Below are positions 9,605-17,879 of a stretch of 64,000 nucleotides of DNA, piece after piece (the first letter of the stretch is position 1; the number at the start of each line of letters is the position of its first letter). The DNA is taken from assembly GCA_900547225.1 (NCBI GenBank), contig URFW01000007.1:1-64000 (forward strand). Reading direction: 5' to 3'. Origin of the DNA: an uncultured Mycoplasmatota bacterium. Lineage in GTDB: Bacteria > Bacillota_I > Bacilli_A > RF39 > UBA660. Below the pieces are notes generated by a model, which was not told the origin of the DNA, did no database searches, and was given only the letters and a program-made list of their open reading frames with translations. Position numbers and translations under genes: made by a program.

Positions 9605-10708
9605 TTAGGATAAAGCATTTGTAAGGTCTATTTTTTCTTCCTTTACTTGTTCAGGCGTTTTAACATCTATTCTGTAGTGTGTTAAGCGCGCTGCAAGTCT
9701 AACGTTTTGACCTTTCTTACCAATTGCAAGTGATAAGTTATCACCTTCTGCAACTGCTAGTGCTTCTTTTTTCTTTTCATCTAATATATATACTTTTACA
9801 TCTTTTGCTGGTGATAAAGCATTTTTAATGAACGTAATTGGATCTTTATCATATTTAACTACGTCTATTTTTTCTCCACCTAGTTCATTTGAAATACGGT
9901 TAATTCTTGAACCTTTTTCACCAATACAAGCGCCTACTGCATCTACGCTTTCATCTTCTGAGTAAACAGCTATTTTACTTCTTGAACCTGCATCTCTAGC
10001 TACACTATATAATATTACTGTTCCATCATTTAATTCAGGAATTTCATTTTCAAGTAATCTTTTTACAAAACCATAGTGACTTCTAGATAGTAAGATAAGG
10101 GGACTTTTTCCAGTATCATCTATTTTTGTTACGTATACTTTAACAGACGAACCCATTTTTAACTCTTCACCATGAATAAGTTCACTTTTTGGTAAAATAC
10201 CATGCATTCTTCCTAAGTCAACGTAATAATTTTGAGCATCTTCACGTGATAAAGTACCAACTAACAATTCGCCTTCTTTATCCTCGAACTCAGCCATAAT
10301 GCTTTGTCTTTCTGCTTCCCTTACCTTTTGGACTAAAATTTGTTTAGCTGCTTGCGTTGCAACACGTCCAAAGTCCTTTAAAGGAACTTCTTCTTCAATT
10401 GTTTCACCAACGGTTATATCAGGTACAATCTTCTTTGCATCTTCAAGTAAAATTTCAACTGTCTCTTCTCCTGCTTCATCTTCTTCTCCGTCAGTATACT
10501 CACTAACTACTTTTTGATAAGAATAACCTTTTATTTCTCCTGTTTTCTTATTTATATCTATTCTGATATTTGGAAGATTAGTTTCCTTTGCATAAGCCTT
10601 AGAAAGAGCTTGTGTCATTCCTTCAAAAATAACTTCTTCACTTATTTGTTTTTCTTTGCATATAGCTTCTAGTGCATTAATAAATTCTTTACATTCTTTA
10701 CTATTCAT
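9605..10708 (-). CDS. nusA: Transcription termination/antitermination factor NusA
   Basis: RNA polymerase-bound elongation factor. 367 residues: N-terminal polymerase-binding domain (1-125), S1 domain (about 130-200), KH1 with the conserved CIGEKGSRINRISNELGGE (about 262-280) and KH2 with SLAIGKKGQNVRLAARLTHY. It lacks the acidic repeats of proteobacterial NusA, as normal for Bacillota. The start follows rimP with almost no gap, indicating co-transcription. Confidence 0.97.
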   Translation of the reverse strand: MNSKECKEFINALEAICKEKQISEEVIFEGMTQALSKAYAKETNLPNIRIDINKKTGEIKGYSYQKVVSEYTDGEEDEAGEETVEILLEDAKKIVPDITVGETIEEEVPLKDFGRVATQAAKQILVQKVREAERQSIMAEFEDKEGELLVGTLSREDAQNYYVDLGRMHGILPKSELIHGEELKMGSSVKVYVTKIDDTGKSPLILLSRSHYGFVKRLLENEIPELNDGTVILYSVARDAGSRSKIAVYSEDESVDAVGACIGEKGSRINRISNELGGEKIDVVKYDKDPITFIKNALSPAKDVKVYILDEKKKEALAVAEGDNLSLAIGKKGQNVRLAARLTHYRIDVKTPEQVKEEKIDLTNALS

Positions 10709-10709
10709 C

Positions 10710-10961
10710 TTAATTTTCTCCTTTTTCTAATGAGCAAACGTCTAATACATATGAATCATCAAATTCATCTTCAAGGGTATCAATAAGTGGATTTATAATC
10801 TCTGTTGCTAAAACACAAGTATCAACATCAACAAATGGTTCCTTATCTATTACCACCCTAAGAAAATACATAGCACCTTCCTTAACATATTCAACATCAC
10901 AAAGCTTAATGTTGTTTTCCTTAAGAGGTTCTTCTATTAACTCTCTTACTTTAGCATCCAT
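10710..10961 (-). CDS. rimP: Ribosome maturation factor RimP, N-terminal domain only
   Basis: RimP assists early 30S assembly. The start at 10961 (MDAKVRELIEEPLKE) is chosen because AAGGAGG lies 8 bases upstream; a longer frame begins with TTG inside that site. The protein is only 83 residues against about 150 for the family. The N-terminal alpha/beta domain is intact (LRVVIDKEPFVDVDTCVLAT), but the frame stops right after YVLDVCS, where the family has a VSSPG block and then an SH3-like C-terminal domain. No frameshifted remainder fits because nusA begins immediately. Gene order supports rimP; function may be reduced or altered. Confidence 0.88.
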   Translation of the reverse strand: MDAKVRELIEEPLKENNIKLCDVEYVKEGAMYFLRVVIDKEPFVDVDTCVLATEIINPLIDTLEDEFDDSYVLDVCSLEKGEN

Positions 10962-10984
10962 CTTTAATACCTCCTTCAAATATA

Positions 10985-11013
10985 AAGAGCAGGACTTTTT
11001 GTGCCCTACTCTT
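10985..11013 (-). promoter_or_regulatory. Hairpin in the rimP leader (rimP-leader type)
   Basis: On the minus strand AGAGTAGG pairs with CCTGCTCT (one G-U) and a T-rich tract follows, just before the rimP ribosome site. A comparable hairpin upstream of rimP is a known conserved leader in Bacilli and may control the whole nusA-infB operon. It could also act as a simple attenuator. Confidence 0.55.
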
Positions 11014-11026
11014 CGTTGCTACAAGT

Positions 11027-11054
11027 ATTATAACATAAAATAGTATAATTGCAA
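11027..11054 (-). promoter_or_regulatory. Promoter of the rimP-nusA-infB operon
   Basis: Minus strand TTGCAA (11054-11049) and TATAAT (11032-11027) are 16 bases apart, with an extended -10 TG one base upstream (TGTTATAAT). The start would lie near 11020, just before the leader hairpin. Confidence 0.75.
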
Positions 11055-11073
11055 TACTTTTTAAAATAGCACT

Positions 11074-12012
11074 TTACATATTAAGTTTCTTTCTAACAAA
11101 TGGAAAACCATTATATTTTTCTATTAAATCACCATCTAAATATTTTGAGTTTTCTCTTATTAAACACATTGCATGATTAGAGCTTATTTCTTTATCATTA
11201 TAAGGAAATTTTAAATTTTTATCATTAAAGCAAGAACAATTATTTTCTTCCATATATCTTATAATATTTAAGAAAAGCTCATTTAATGCTAATTTATAAT
11301 CATCTTCATCTTTATTTTTAACACTACCTATAGCATCATAAAGTTCGTTTAATAAAGCATTTGGAATAACAATATCATCTAAATTAAGTTTTTCTAAATT
11401 AATTGCAATTCTATTTTCTTTTTTTCTTTCAATATTTTTGCTATCAGAAGAAAAATGAACAGGAACTTTAGAATTTTCAAGACAAAAATTAATATATTTT
11501 TTTATCTTTTGAAGATTTTCCCTATTTCTTTTATTCTTCTTTATTTCATTAATCATGTTAATATAATAAAGATGCTCTTTAGTATAATATTTCTTATAGC
11601 ATATTATACCGTTATAATCCTTACTTATTTTTCTTTCTAGTTCATTTCCTTTATCTACATCGGATGCAAATCTATTATTTTCTAAATAAAAGTTATAATA
11701 ATTTTTTATTACTTTAGAAATATAATTTCTTTTAGAGTTTATGCTTTTTTGTCTTTTATAAAAATCTTTATGTGCTAAATCATAAGCATCTATCATTTTG
11801 TTTTCTTCTAATAAATATTTATCCAAATTGTAATAGTCTTCTAAGTTAAGTCTCCTATATGAATCATATAGTCTTTGTTCTTCTTTATCCTTACTTCTTT
11901 TAGGTGCTCTTTTATTTTTCTTAAAGAACTCAATTCTTGCCCTTAGATTTTCGCTTACTCTTTCCTCATTATATTCTCTTCTAATTATAGTTATGTTACT
12001 TTCATAGTTCAT
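11074..12012 (-). CDS. Protein with helicase-associated-like repeats, unknown function
   Basis: About 312 residues from MNYESNITII, chosen over an upstream ATG because AAAGGGAC sits about 10 bases before it. Very basic and helical, with no membrane segment. Three stretches share a pattern of an aromatic/hydrophobic helix, an N-x-x-x/P segment, then a Lys/Glu-rich helix: ARIEFFKKNKRAPKRSKDKE, NYYNFYLENNRFASDVDKGN and KYINFCLENSKVPVHFSSDS. This resembles the small helicase-associated repeats found in some bacterial proteins, which suggests nucleic acid binding. That is inference; no enzyme motif was seen. Confidence 0.6.
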   Translation of the reverse strand: MNYESNITIIRREYNEERVSENLRARIEFFKKNKRAPKRSKDKEEQRLYDSYRRLNLEDYYNLDKYLLEENKMIDAYDLAHKDFYKRQKSINSKRNYISKVIKNYYNFYLENNRFASDVDKGNELERKISKDYNGIICYKKYYTKEHLYYINMINEIKKNKRNRENLQKIKKYINFCLENSKVPVHFSSDSKNIERKKENRIAINLEKLNLDDIVIPNALLNELYDAIGSVKNKDEDDYKLALNELFLNIIRYMEENNCSCFNDKNLKFPYNDKEISSNHAMCLIRENSKYLDGDLIEKYNGFPFVRKKLNM

Positions 12013-12100
12013 ATCTTTTTCGTCCCTTTTTTTCATTTGGCGCTATTATTATATTTAAACTTTTTAAAAAGTCAAATTTTATCTAATGCACATAAAACGT

Positions 12101-12129
12101 TTTATAATTTCCTGATTTGATGTTATAAT
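12101..12129 (+). promoter_or_regulatory. Promoter for the CPBP protease gene
   Basis: An extended -10 TGTTATAAT (TATAAT at 12124-12129) has a weak -35 candidate TTTATA at 12101, 17 bases upstream. The gene starts at 12150. Confidence 0.45.
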
Positions 12130-12149
12130 TTAAAATAGAGGTGATAAAG

Positions 12150-12872
12150 ATGATATTAAATGCCTTAGAAGAAATGGAAAACAAAGTAAAAAATTGGTTT
12201 AAAGATAATTATAAGTACCTGCTTGTTATATTAATTTATTTACTTTATCAAAGTAATTTTTTAATTGGATTAATTAGTTCGTTTGGTGTTTCTATATCTA
12301 AAATTCCTAGAATACCTAGAATATTTTTATTTGCTTTAATGGACCTTGTATACGTAATAACACTTTTACTTATGTTTAAAAAAGACATAATAAAAGGTTT
12401 TAAGGACTTAAAGAAAAACTTTTCAAAAAGAGCTTTATTATCCGTTAACTGCTGGCTTTTAGGATGCGTAATTATGACTACGTCTTCGTTTTTAATTAGT
12501 TTAATTTTAAAGCAAAATGTATCAACAAACGAAGCTCTTGTTAGAGAAAGTATTAAATCTGCTCCTATGTATATGCTTTTTACTTGTTCTATTGTTGCAC
12601 CAATATTAGAAGAAATGGTATTTAGAAAATCATTTTATGGTCTAATTAAAGTTAAATGGTTATTCGTTATTTTAAGTGGTTTATTATTCGGTTTATTACA
12701 CGTTTTAGGTAGCTTTTCATCCCCACTTGACTTTCTATACGTAATACCATATGGTGCAATGGGATCTTGTTTTGCTTACCTTTTATGTAAAACAGACAAT
12801 ATCACACTACCAATAATAATTCATATGCTTCATAACACGGTACTTGTTATGGTTCAAATAATTGGGAGGTAA
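12150..12872 (+). CDS. CPBP (CAAX-type) intramembrane protease
   Basis: A 240-residue membrane protein with about six hydrophobic segments. It has the CPBP signatures: EEMVFRKSFYG (paired Glu and Arg), FGLLHVL (His) and IIHMLHNT (His). Members include the eukaryotic CAAX processing enzyme Rce1 and bacterial proteins linked to bacteriocin immunity and stress; the substrate here is unknown. The start at ATG 12150 follows AGAGGTG by 6 bases; a GTG 9 bases upstream is in frame but overlaps that site. It lies 3 bases before a metallophosphoesterase-like gene and is probably co-transcribed with it. Confidence 0.88.
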   Translation: MILNALEEMENKVKNWFKDNYKYLLVILIYLLYQSNFLIGLISSFGVSISKIPRIPRIFLFALMDLVYVITLLLMFKKDIIKGFKDLKKNFSKRALLSVNCWLLGCVIMTTSSFLISLILKQNVSTNEALVRESIKSAPMYMLFTCSIVAPILEEMVFRKSFYGLIKVKWLFVILSGLLFGLLHVLGSFSSPLDFLYVIPYGAMGSCFAYLLCKTDNITLPIIIHMLHNTVLVMVQIIGR

Positions 12873-12875
12873 AAA

Positions 12876-13712
12876 GTGACTAAAGAAAAAGATGAAACAA
12901 AACATAAGAAGAAAAGAAAATTAAAATGGCAAGTTAAGTTATTTTTACTTATTTTATTTATAATAATTTATGCATTTTTTATTGGTCCTAAAGGAATTTT
13001 CATTAAAGACTATAACATAAAAACAAGTAAGATAAGTAATCTTTCAAGTGGTATTAAAATACTTCAAATATCTGATATATATTATGGCTCAACAATTAAT
13101 AAAAGCGATATAAAAAAGATAGTTAAAAAAATAAACGAAAATAATGTTGATGTAGTTATTTTTACAGGTGACTTAATAAGTAAAAACTACGATATAACAG
13201 ATGAAGATAAAACATTTTTAAAAAAGTGGTTAAACAAGATAGATACCGAGCTTGGTAAGTATTATACTACCGGTGAAGAAGACTTTGAAGATACTAATGA
13301 AATACTTGGTATGGCAGGATTTACTAATTTAAACAATAATCCTCAAAGCATTTATGATGAAAGTAACACACCAATAATAATTATGGATAAAAGTGTCAAT
13401 AAAGATTATCTAGAAAGTGGTGAAGCTGCTCCTTACTTTAAAATACTTGCCATCCATAATCCTGATGACATAGATGATTTTAATGATGCAAACATCGATA
13501 TGGCAATTGCAGGTCATACCCTTAATGGGGAGATAAACATTCCAAAGCTTAGAGAATTATTTATATCTAGCAAATACAAAAAAGGATATCAAAAAGTTGG
13601 TAATACTAAGCTTTACATAAACGCAGGATGCGGAACTAAAGGGATAAAAGTTAGACTATTTAACCACCCCACTTTAAATTTATACAGAATAAATAAAACA
13701 TCTACAAAGTAA
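12876..13712 (+). CDS. Metallophosphoesterase-fold protein with degenerate active site
   Basis: 278 residues, GTG start after GGGAGG, and one N-terminal membrane segment (LFLLILFIIIYAFFI) that anchors it with the domain probably outside. The fold of YkuE/YaeI-type phosphoesterases is recognisable: KILQISDIYYG, VVIFTGDLIS, LAIHNPDD and IAGHTLNGEI. Key residues are altered: D-x-H reads D-I-Y, the G-N-H-[DE] block is replaced by TTGEEDF, and GHTHGG reads GHTLNG. At least three metal-ligand histidines or asparagines are gone, so hydrolysis as in the family is unlikely. It could be a pseudoenzyme. It forms an operon with the CPBP protease. Confidence 0.8.
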   Translation: MTKEKDETKHKKKRKLKWQVKLFLLILFIIIYAFFIGPKGIFIKDYNIKTSKISNLSSGIKILQISDIYYGSTINKSDIKKIVKKINENNVDVVIFTGDLISKNYDITDEDKTFLKKWLNKIDTELGKYYTTGEEDFEDTNEILGMAGFTNLNNNPQSIYDESNTPIIIMDKSVNKDYLESGEAAPYFKILAIHNPDDIDDFNDANIDMAIAGHTLNGEINIPKLRELFISSKYKKGYQKVGNTKLYINAGCGTKGIKVRLFNHPTLNLYRINKTSTK

Positions 13713-13722
13713 AATGTAGATG

Positions 13723-14925
13723 TTATTTTTTTATAGGAAGAGTTATTTTAACAGTTGTGCCATAACCTTTTTTAGATGTGTATTTCATTGTTCCTTTATG
13801 TTTTTCTATTATTTCCTTTGAAAAACATACTCCAAGTCCAGTTCCGTTACTTTTAGTCGTGTAAAACGCTGTTCCAATCTTATCTTTAGTAGATTTATCC
13901 ATTCCAATCCCATTATCACTTATTTCCATAACATAATTGCCTTTTTTCTTATAGGTTTTCAAAACTATCTTTCCTTTAGAAGTAATCGCTTCCTTAGAGT
14001 TTTTTATTACGTTTATTAATACTTGTTTTATTCTGTTATAGTCAGCTTCTATATAAACATCGTCGTCCTTAATATCTGAAATGAATTTTATGTTATTATC
14101 TAAAATAAGTTCAGCCTCGTCACAAACATCATCTAAAAGCATTCCAACTTCCATTTTTTCTTTATCAATATTAAGCTTTGAAACGTTTGAAAAGTCTTTT
14201 AATAAAAGAAGAGTTCTATCTATTTCTTGATCAATTATACCAGCATACCTGCTTGCTTTTGCAGGATTATTTACGTCAAACATATCAAGATATCCTTTGC
14301 ATACTGCAAGTGGATTCTTTATTTCATGAGTAATTTTAAATAGTGATTCATATAATTTCTTTTCCTTTGTTATTTCTTCAAGAGAACTATAAAGTTCTAC
14401 AACCTTTGATACCTTATCATAAAATTTTATAATTGCATAAAATACAAGATACATAATTATCCATACTAAAAAAGCATAGCCTAATAATTTAACATTTAGT
14501 ATATCATTTGGAAAAAATATTGATATTATAATTCCAAACGTGACCTTGCAAATTAAAAACACGTTGTTAATATTTATCTTCGTAAAGTACCCAAGAATAA
14601 ATATTATTAAATACTGAATTAAAAACAAATATATATTTGAATTATATACATCCCATAAAAATATGGATGTTGCAAATAAAAGAACAACGGATGGGAACAC
14701 TCTTTTTTTGTATATTGAAAGAAGAAGTGGTATGTTTATTAAAAAACAAGCTGCAATAGGAAGATTACTAAATCTCGAGCATAAGTAATAACTACTAAAA
14801 AGTGCTAAATCAAAAAATATCATCTTCTCCCTTTCATCTTTTACCTTCGTGTAAACTACGTACATAAAGTAACAGCATAATGGGAAAAACAAATAAATTA
14901 AACTCAAAAATACGGACGCTAACAT
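13723..14925 (-). CDS. Orphan membrane sensor histidine kinase
   Basis: About 400 residues from MLASVFLSLIYL, chosen because AAAGGGTGA precedes it. The N-terminal half (1-160) holds about six hydrophobic helices without a large outside domain. A HisKA phosphoacceptor follows (ITHEIKNPLAVCKGYLDMF) and then a complete ATPase domain: N box QVLINVIKNSKEAI, G1 ISDNGIGMD, G2 GTGLGVCFSKEI. No response regulator gene is next to it. This design, multi-pass sensor plus HEIKNPL box, is like sporulation phosphorelay kinases of Bacilli. With coat genes close by that role is possible but unproven. Confidence 0.9.
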   Translation of the reverse strand: MLASVFLSLIYLFFPLCCYFMYVVYTKVKDEREKMIFFDLALFSSYYLCSRFSNLPIAACFLINIPLLLSIYKKRVFPSVVLLFATSIFLWDVYNSNIYLFLIQYLIIFILGYFTKININNVFLICKVTFGIIISIFFPNDILNVKLLGYAFLVWIIMYLVFYAIIKFYDKVSKVVELYSSLEEITKEKKLYESLFKITHEIKNPLAVCKGYLDMFDVNNPAKASRYAGIIDQEIDRTLLLLKDFSNVSKLNIDKEKMEVGMLLDDVCDEAELILDNNIKFISDIKDDDVYIEADYNRIKQVLINVIKNSKEAITSKGKIVLKTYKKKGNYVMEISDNGIGMDKSTKDKIGTAFYTTKSNGTGLGVCFSKEIIEKHKGTMKYTSKKGYGTTVKITLPIKK

Positions 14926-15013
14926 ATAAATCACCCTTTCTCTAAAGATAATTATACGCATGTAGCGTGCCGTATTTTGTCGAATTTTGTAGTTTTTTTA
15001 ATTTTTTTGTAAA

Positions 15014-15340
15014 TTATTGGTCCTCATTTAATTGCTCAATGCATTTTTTTAATTTTTTAGCATCTTTTTGAAATATTATTTTAATTGTATTATCTATTTC
15101 AACAATGCCTCTTGCTCCAAGCTTTTGAATGCCCTCTTTATTTACCTTAGATGGATCTTTAAGTGTTACTTTAAATCTTGATACACTAACTTCCATGTTG
15201 GTAATGTTTTTTATACCACCTAGGTATTCTACTAATTTATTTGCCTCGTATTTGAAATCTGGCTTACTAGCTTTAATAACCACTAACGCAATTATTACAA
15301 GTACTGCTAGTATAATAACATACTTTAATAACTCTGTCAT
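15014..15340 (-). CDS. Membrane-anchored PTS EIIB-like protein lacking the phospho-cysteine
   Basis: 108 residues from ATG 15340 (after AGGTGAT). One N-terminal membrane helix (YVIILAVLVIIALVVI) is followed by a domain matching glucose-family EIIB: LVEYLGGIKNITNMEVSVSR, KVTLKDPSKVNKEGIQKLGA and GIVEIDNTIKIIF. In active EIIB the phosphorylated Cys sits in a C-[IV]-T-R-L motif. Here that segment is VSVSRFKV, so the Cys is Ser. No EIIC or EIIA gene is adjacent. It cannot be an ordinary sugar phosphocarrier; a sensor or structural role is open. Confidence 0.8.
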   Translation of the reverse strand: MTELLKYVIILAVLVIIALVVIKASKPDFKYEANKLVEYLGGIKNITNMEVSVSRFKVTLKDPSKVNKEGIQKLGARGIVEIDNTIKIIFQKDAKKLKKCIEQLNEDQ

Positions 15341-15411
15341 ATCTATCACCTATTTAAAATTATATATCAATAAGCTTTAAAATGCAAGTTTTATATGGAC
15401 GTTTGACTTGC

Positions 15412-15438
15412 ACTTTTTACAGTAATTTGAATATGCTA
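15412..15438 (+). promoter_or_regulatory. Candidate sigma-K-type promoter before the CotZ-like gene
   Basis: AC at 15412, a 16-base spacer, then AATATGCTA at 15430-15438, close to the mother-cell sigma-K consensus AC-N16-CATANNNTA with one mismatch. The spacing to the ATG at 15469 is suitable. It is a short degenerate motif, so chance is possible. Confidence 0.4.
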
Positions 15439-15468
15439 CTAATGAAAAAGATAGAAAGGGTGAATATT

Positions 15469-15876
15469 ATGTGTAATGATTCTAAAACAAATTCAAAATG
15501 CAACTGTATCGCTGAAATATTAAAAGTTATAAATATTCTTCAAAGCGAAGTTTGTCCTGGTGATACTTGCCTTGAAACATGTACAAGAGCATACTTTGGT
15601 CCAAACTCAAGCGTTGATTTTAACACAAGACCAGTAACTTTATATACATGTAACGGAGCAGCACTTGCTATGCCAGTATCAAATACACCTAATGAAGAAA
15701 CTACTTCAAATATATTTAGAGTAGAAAAAGTTGATGGATGCTGTGCTACTTTAAGAGTGTTAACATATAATGCTGGAACAAGTACTTATACTGCAACCAA
15801 CTCATTTTGCACAGTAAATACTGATTGCTGCTGCTCTATAAAATGTTTAGCAGATACTTACGTTGAAGGTGTTTAA
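15469..15876 (+). CDS. Spore coat/exosporium protein, CotY/CotZ family
   Basis: 135 residues from MCNDSKTNSK, ATG after AAGGGTGA. It is cysteine-rich (about 17 Cys), with Cys pairs throughout. It keeps the CotY/CotZ core: NTRPVTLYTCNGAALAM, SNIFRVEKVDGCCATLRVL and the end block CTVNTDCCCSIKCLADT. In Bacillus CotY and CotZ form the disulfide-linked crust or exosporium lattice of spores. It has its own terminator and a candidate sigma-K promoter, so it is probably a monocistronic late sporulation gene. Its presence argues that this organism forms spores or recently did. Confidence 0.88.
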   Translation: MCNDSKTNSKCNCIAEILKVINILQSEVCPGDTCLETCTRAYFGPNSSVDFNTRPVTLYTCNGAALAMPVSNTPNEETTSNIFRVEKVDGCCATLRVLTYNAGTSTYTATNSFCTVNTDCCCSIKCLADTYVEGV

Positions 15877-15904
15877 AAAAGGCCACTTATGTGGTCTTTT
15901 ATTT
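15874..15904 (+). terminator. Terminator after the CotZ-like gene
   Basis: AAAAAGGCCAC pairs with GTGGTCTTTT around TTAT, followed by a T-rich run. It may also serve the convergent gene at 15899-16228. Confidence 0.8.
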
Positions 15905-16228
15905 TATGTTAGAAATTTCATCTATAAAGATTCTGTCTCCATCACTCGTCATTATGTAATTATCTTTAAAACCAATTATTTTTTTATCTATATTTTTACC
16001 ATTTTTGTACATAATATTAACATCAGCTTGATAAACATAATCTGGTCTTTTAAATATGTTATTTATCTTGTTTATTAAGTCAGTTTTACTTAATTGTTCA
16101 CCTCTTATAGCATGCCCATTCGTATTATCTTGCTTAAAATCAGTTGCATGATAATAAAAATCCTTTTGGACTTTTGATTTTAGATTATTTATTTTATTTT
16201 TATAAATTTCCGGAAATTTATCTTTCAT
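15899..16228 (-). CDS. Small soluble protein, unknown function
   Basis: 109 residues from MKDKFPEIYKNK. I chose the second ATG because GGGAGG lies 6 bases upstream and touches the first ATG. Charged, Lys/Asp/Asn-rich, no signal peptide or membrane helix. The C-terminal half reads as beta strands (KKIIGFKDNYIMTSDGDRIF). It is convergent with the CotZ-like gene. No family recognised. Confidence 0.6.
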   Translation of the reverse strand: MKDKFPEIYKNKINNLKSKVQKDFYYHATDFKQDNTNGHAIRGEQLSKTDLINKINNIFKRPDYVYQADVNIMYKNGKNIDKKIIGFKDNYIMTSDGDRIFIDEISNIK

Positions 16229-16292
16229 AACCATCCTCCCATAAAATTTTATGAGTATACTTGGTTAAAATTACTAAAAGGAGTGAAAAAGT

Positions 16293-17399
16293 ATGAAGAA
16301 AAACTTAATTAAATATGAAATTATAATTCCTTTGATAGTTTTTTTTATAATTAGCATAGCATCCATTTATAGTGCAAGTTTAAATATTTCTTCTAAATCA
16401 ATAATAACAAAACAGGTTTTATGGTACCTACTTGGTTTTATTTTAATAATTATAAGTACGAATAAGAATTTAAAGTTTTTAACAAAATATTCATTTTATT
16501 TATATATTGCAGGAAACATATTGCTTTTCCTACTTTTAATATTTGGTAGTGAAGTAAATGGTTCAAAATGCTGGTTTGTAATACCTGGTATTGGATCTTT
16601 TCAGCCTAGTGAGTTTATGAAGCTTATTTTAATTTTGTTTAATGCACACATTTTTGAAGATTATGAAAAAAAACATCCAAAAAGTAATTTTAAGGATGAT
16701 TTTAAGTTGTTTTTAATAATTATGTTAGTTACCATGATTCCTTCTGTATTAACCTTCTTAGAACCTGATACTGGTATGGTAATAATTTATTTTTTAATAT
16801 CTTTTGTCATGCTTTTTATATATGGAATTAAAAAAAGTATTTTTATTTGTGTGTTTTTGGTGGTCTCTATTTTAGCGGGTGCATTTTTATACTTTTATTT
16901 TAATTTTGAAGACAATTTTATAAACGTTTTTGGTACGTCTTTTTTCTACCGAATAGATCGCCTACTTGATTGGTCTAATAAAAGTGGGATGCAACTTACT
17001 AACGCAACTGCTGCGATTAAGGCAGCGGGATTGTTTGGTTTTGGAGTTGGCAACACACCAATTTATATTCCGGAAGCGCACACGGATTTTATTTTTTCCA
17101 TCTTTGCGAGTAATTTTGGTCTTTTAGGAGCCTCCTTTCTTATTTTATGTATTTGTTTGTTTGATTTTGGACTTATTTATTTAGCAAGTAAGTGTAATAA
17201 TAAGTCTCATAGATATATCATAATTGGTTTTATTACCATGATTTTATATCAGCAAATACAAAATATAGGAATGAATATTGGACTTTTGCCAATAACTGGT
17301 ATAACCCTTCCCTTTATTAGTTATGGAGGTTCATCACTTATTAGTTATATGATTGGAATTGCACTTGTTTTAAATTATGATAGGGATTATGCAAATTAA
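16293..17399 (+). CDS. SEDS-family peptidoglycan polymerase (FtsW/RodA/SpoVE type)
   Basis: 368 residues with about ten membrane segments and the SEDS signatures: an FQPSEFMKL segment (about 105), the FLEPDTGMVIIY segment with the catalytic Asp (about 150), the PEAHTDFIFSIFASNFG loop and the C-terminal PFISYGGSSLISYMIGIALV. SEDS proteins polymerise lipid II with a partner class B PBP. No PBP gene is adjacent, so FtsW, RodA or SpoVE cannot be separated here; the YIPEAHTDFIF wording leans to RodA. AAAGGAG precedes the ATG. Confidence 0.93.
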   Translation: MKKNLIKYEIIIPLIVFFIISIASIYSASLNISSKSIITKQVLWYLLGFILIIISTNKNLKFLTKYSFYLYIAGNILLFLLLIFGSEVNGSKCWFVIPGIGSFQPSEFMKLILILFNAHIFEDYEKKHPKSNFKDDFKLFLIIMLVTMIPSVLTFLEPDTGMVIIYFLISFVMLFIYGIKKSIFICVFLVVSILAGAFLYFYFNFEDNFINVFGTSFFYRIDRLLDWSNKSGMQLTNATAAIKAAGLFGFGVGNTPIYIPEAHTDFIFSIFASNFGLLGASFLILCICLFDFGLIYLASKCNNKSHRYIIIGFITMILYQQIQNIGMNIGLLPITGITLPFISYGGSSLISYMIGIALVLNYDRDYAN

Positions 17400-17479
17400 G
17401 GCCCATCATTTTATGGTATATTTTTTAAGGAAATGGTTTAACACATTTTTTCATTCATGTGTTTAAATAGACAAAAAGA

Positions 17480-17510
17480 AAAAACCTTGATTTCTCAAGG
17501 TTTATTTTTT
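17480..17510. terminator. Bidirectional terminator between SEDS gene and tRNA-Glu
   Basis: AAACCTTGA and TCAAGGTTT form a perfect 9-bp stem with T runs on both strands. It can end the plus-strand SEDS gene and the minus-strand tRNA unit. Confidence 0.8.
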
Positions 17511-17513
17511 ACA

Positions 17514-17590
17514 TGGTGACGCGTATGGGATTTGAACCCATGAATGCCGCCGTGAAAGGGCGGTGTGTTAAACCACTTCACCAACGCGCC
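17514..17590 (-). tRNA. tRNA-Glu (TTC)
   Basis: Minus-strand cloverleaf with acceptor GGCGCGT/ACGCGTC, anticodon stem CCGCC/GGCGG and loop CTTTCAC (anticodon TTC). T loop GGTTCAAATCC is present and CCA is encoded. Confidence 0.95.
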
Positions 17591-17607
17591 AGTTTATAAT
17601 TATAAAA

Positions 17608-17684
<77 letters not shown>

Positions 17685-17841
17685 ATTTCATAGTACTGGT
17701 AAAACTGACTATTTAATTCTACTATATATATTTTAAAAAATCAACATTTTTTTGATTTTTTTACAAAAAATATTTTTCACCTGCTTTTTAGAATTGATAA
17801 TTTTACTTGAATCAGGTGGTTCGAATCAAAATGTATTTATA

Positions 17842-17866
17842 CAAAAACCACTCTTTGCCGAGTGGC
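17842..17866 (-). terminator. Terminator after tRNA-Ala
   Basis: Minus strand CCACTC pairs with GAGTGG around a six-base loop, followed by TTTTTG. Confidence 0.7.
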
Positions 17867-17879
17867 TTTATATTCTTCA

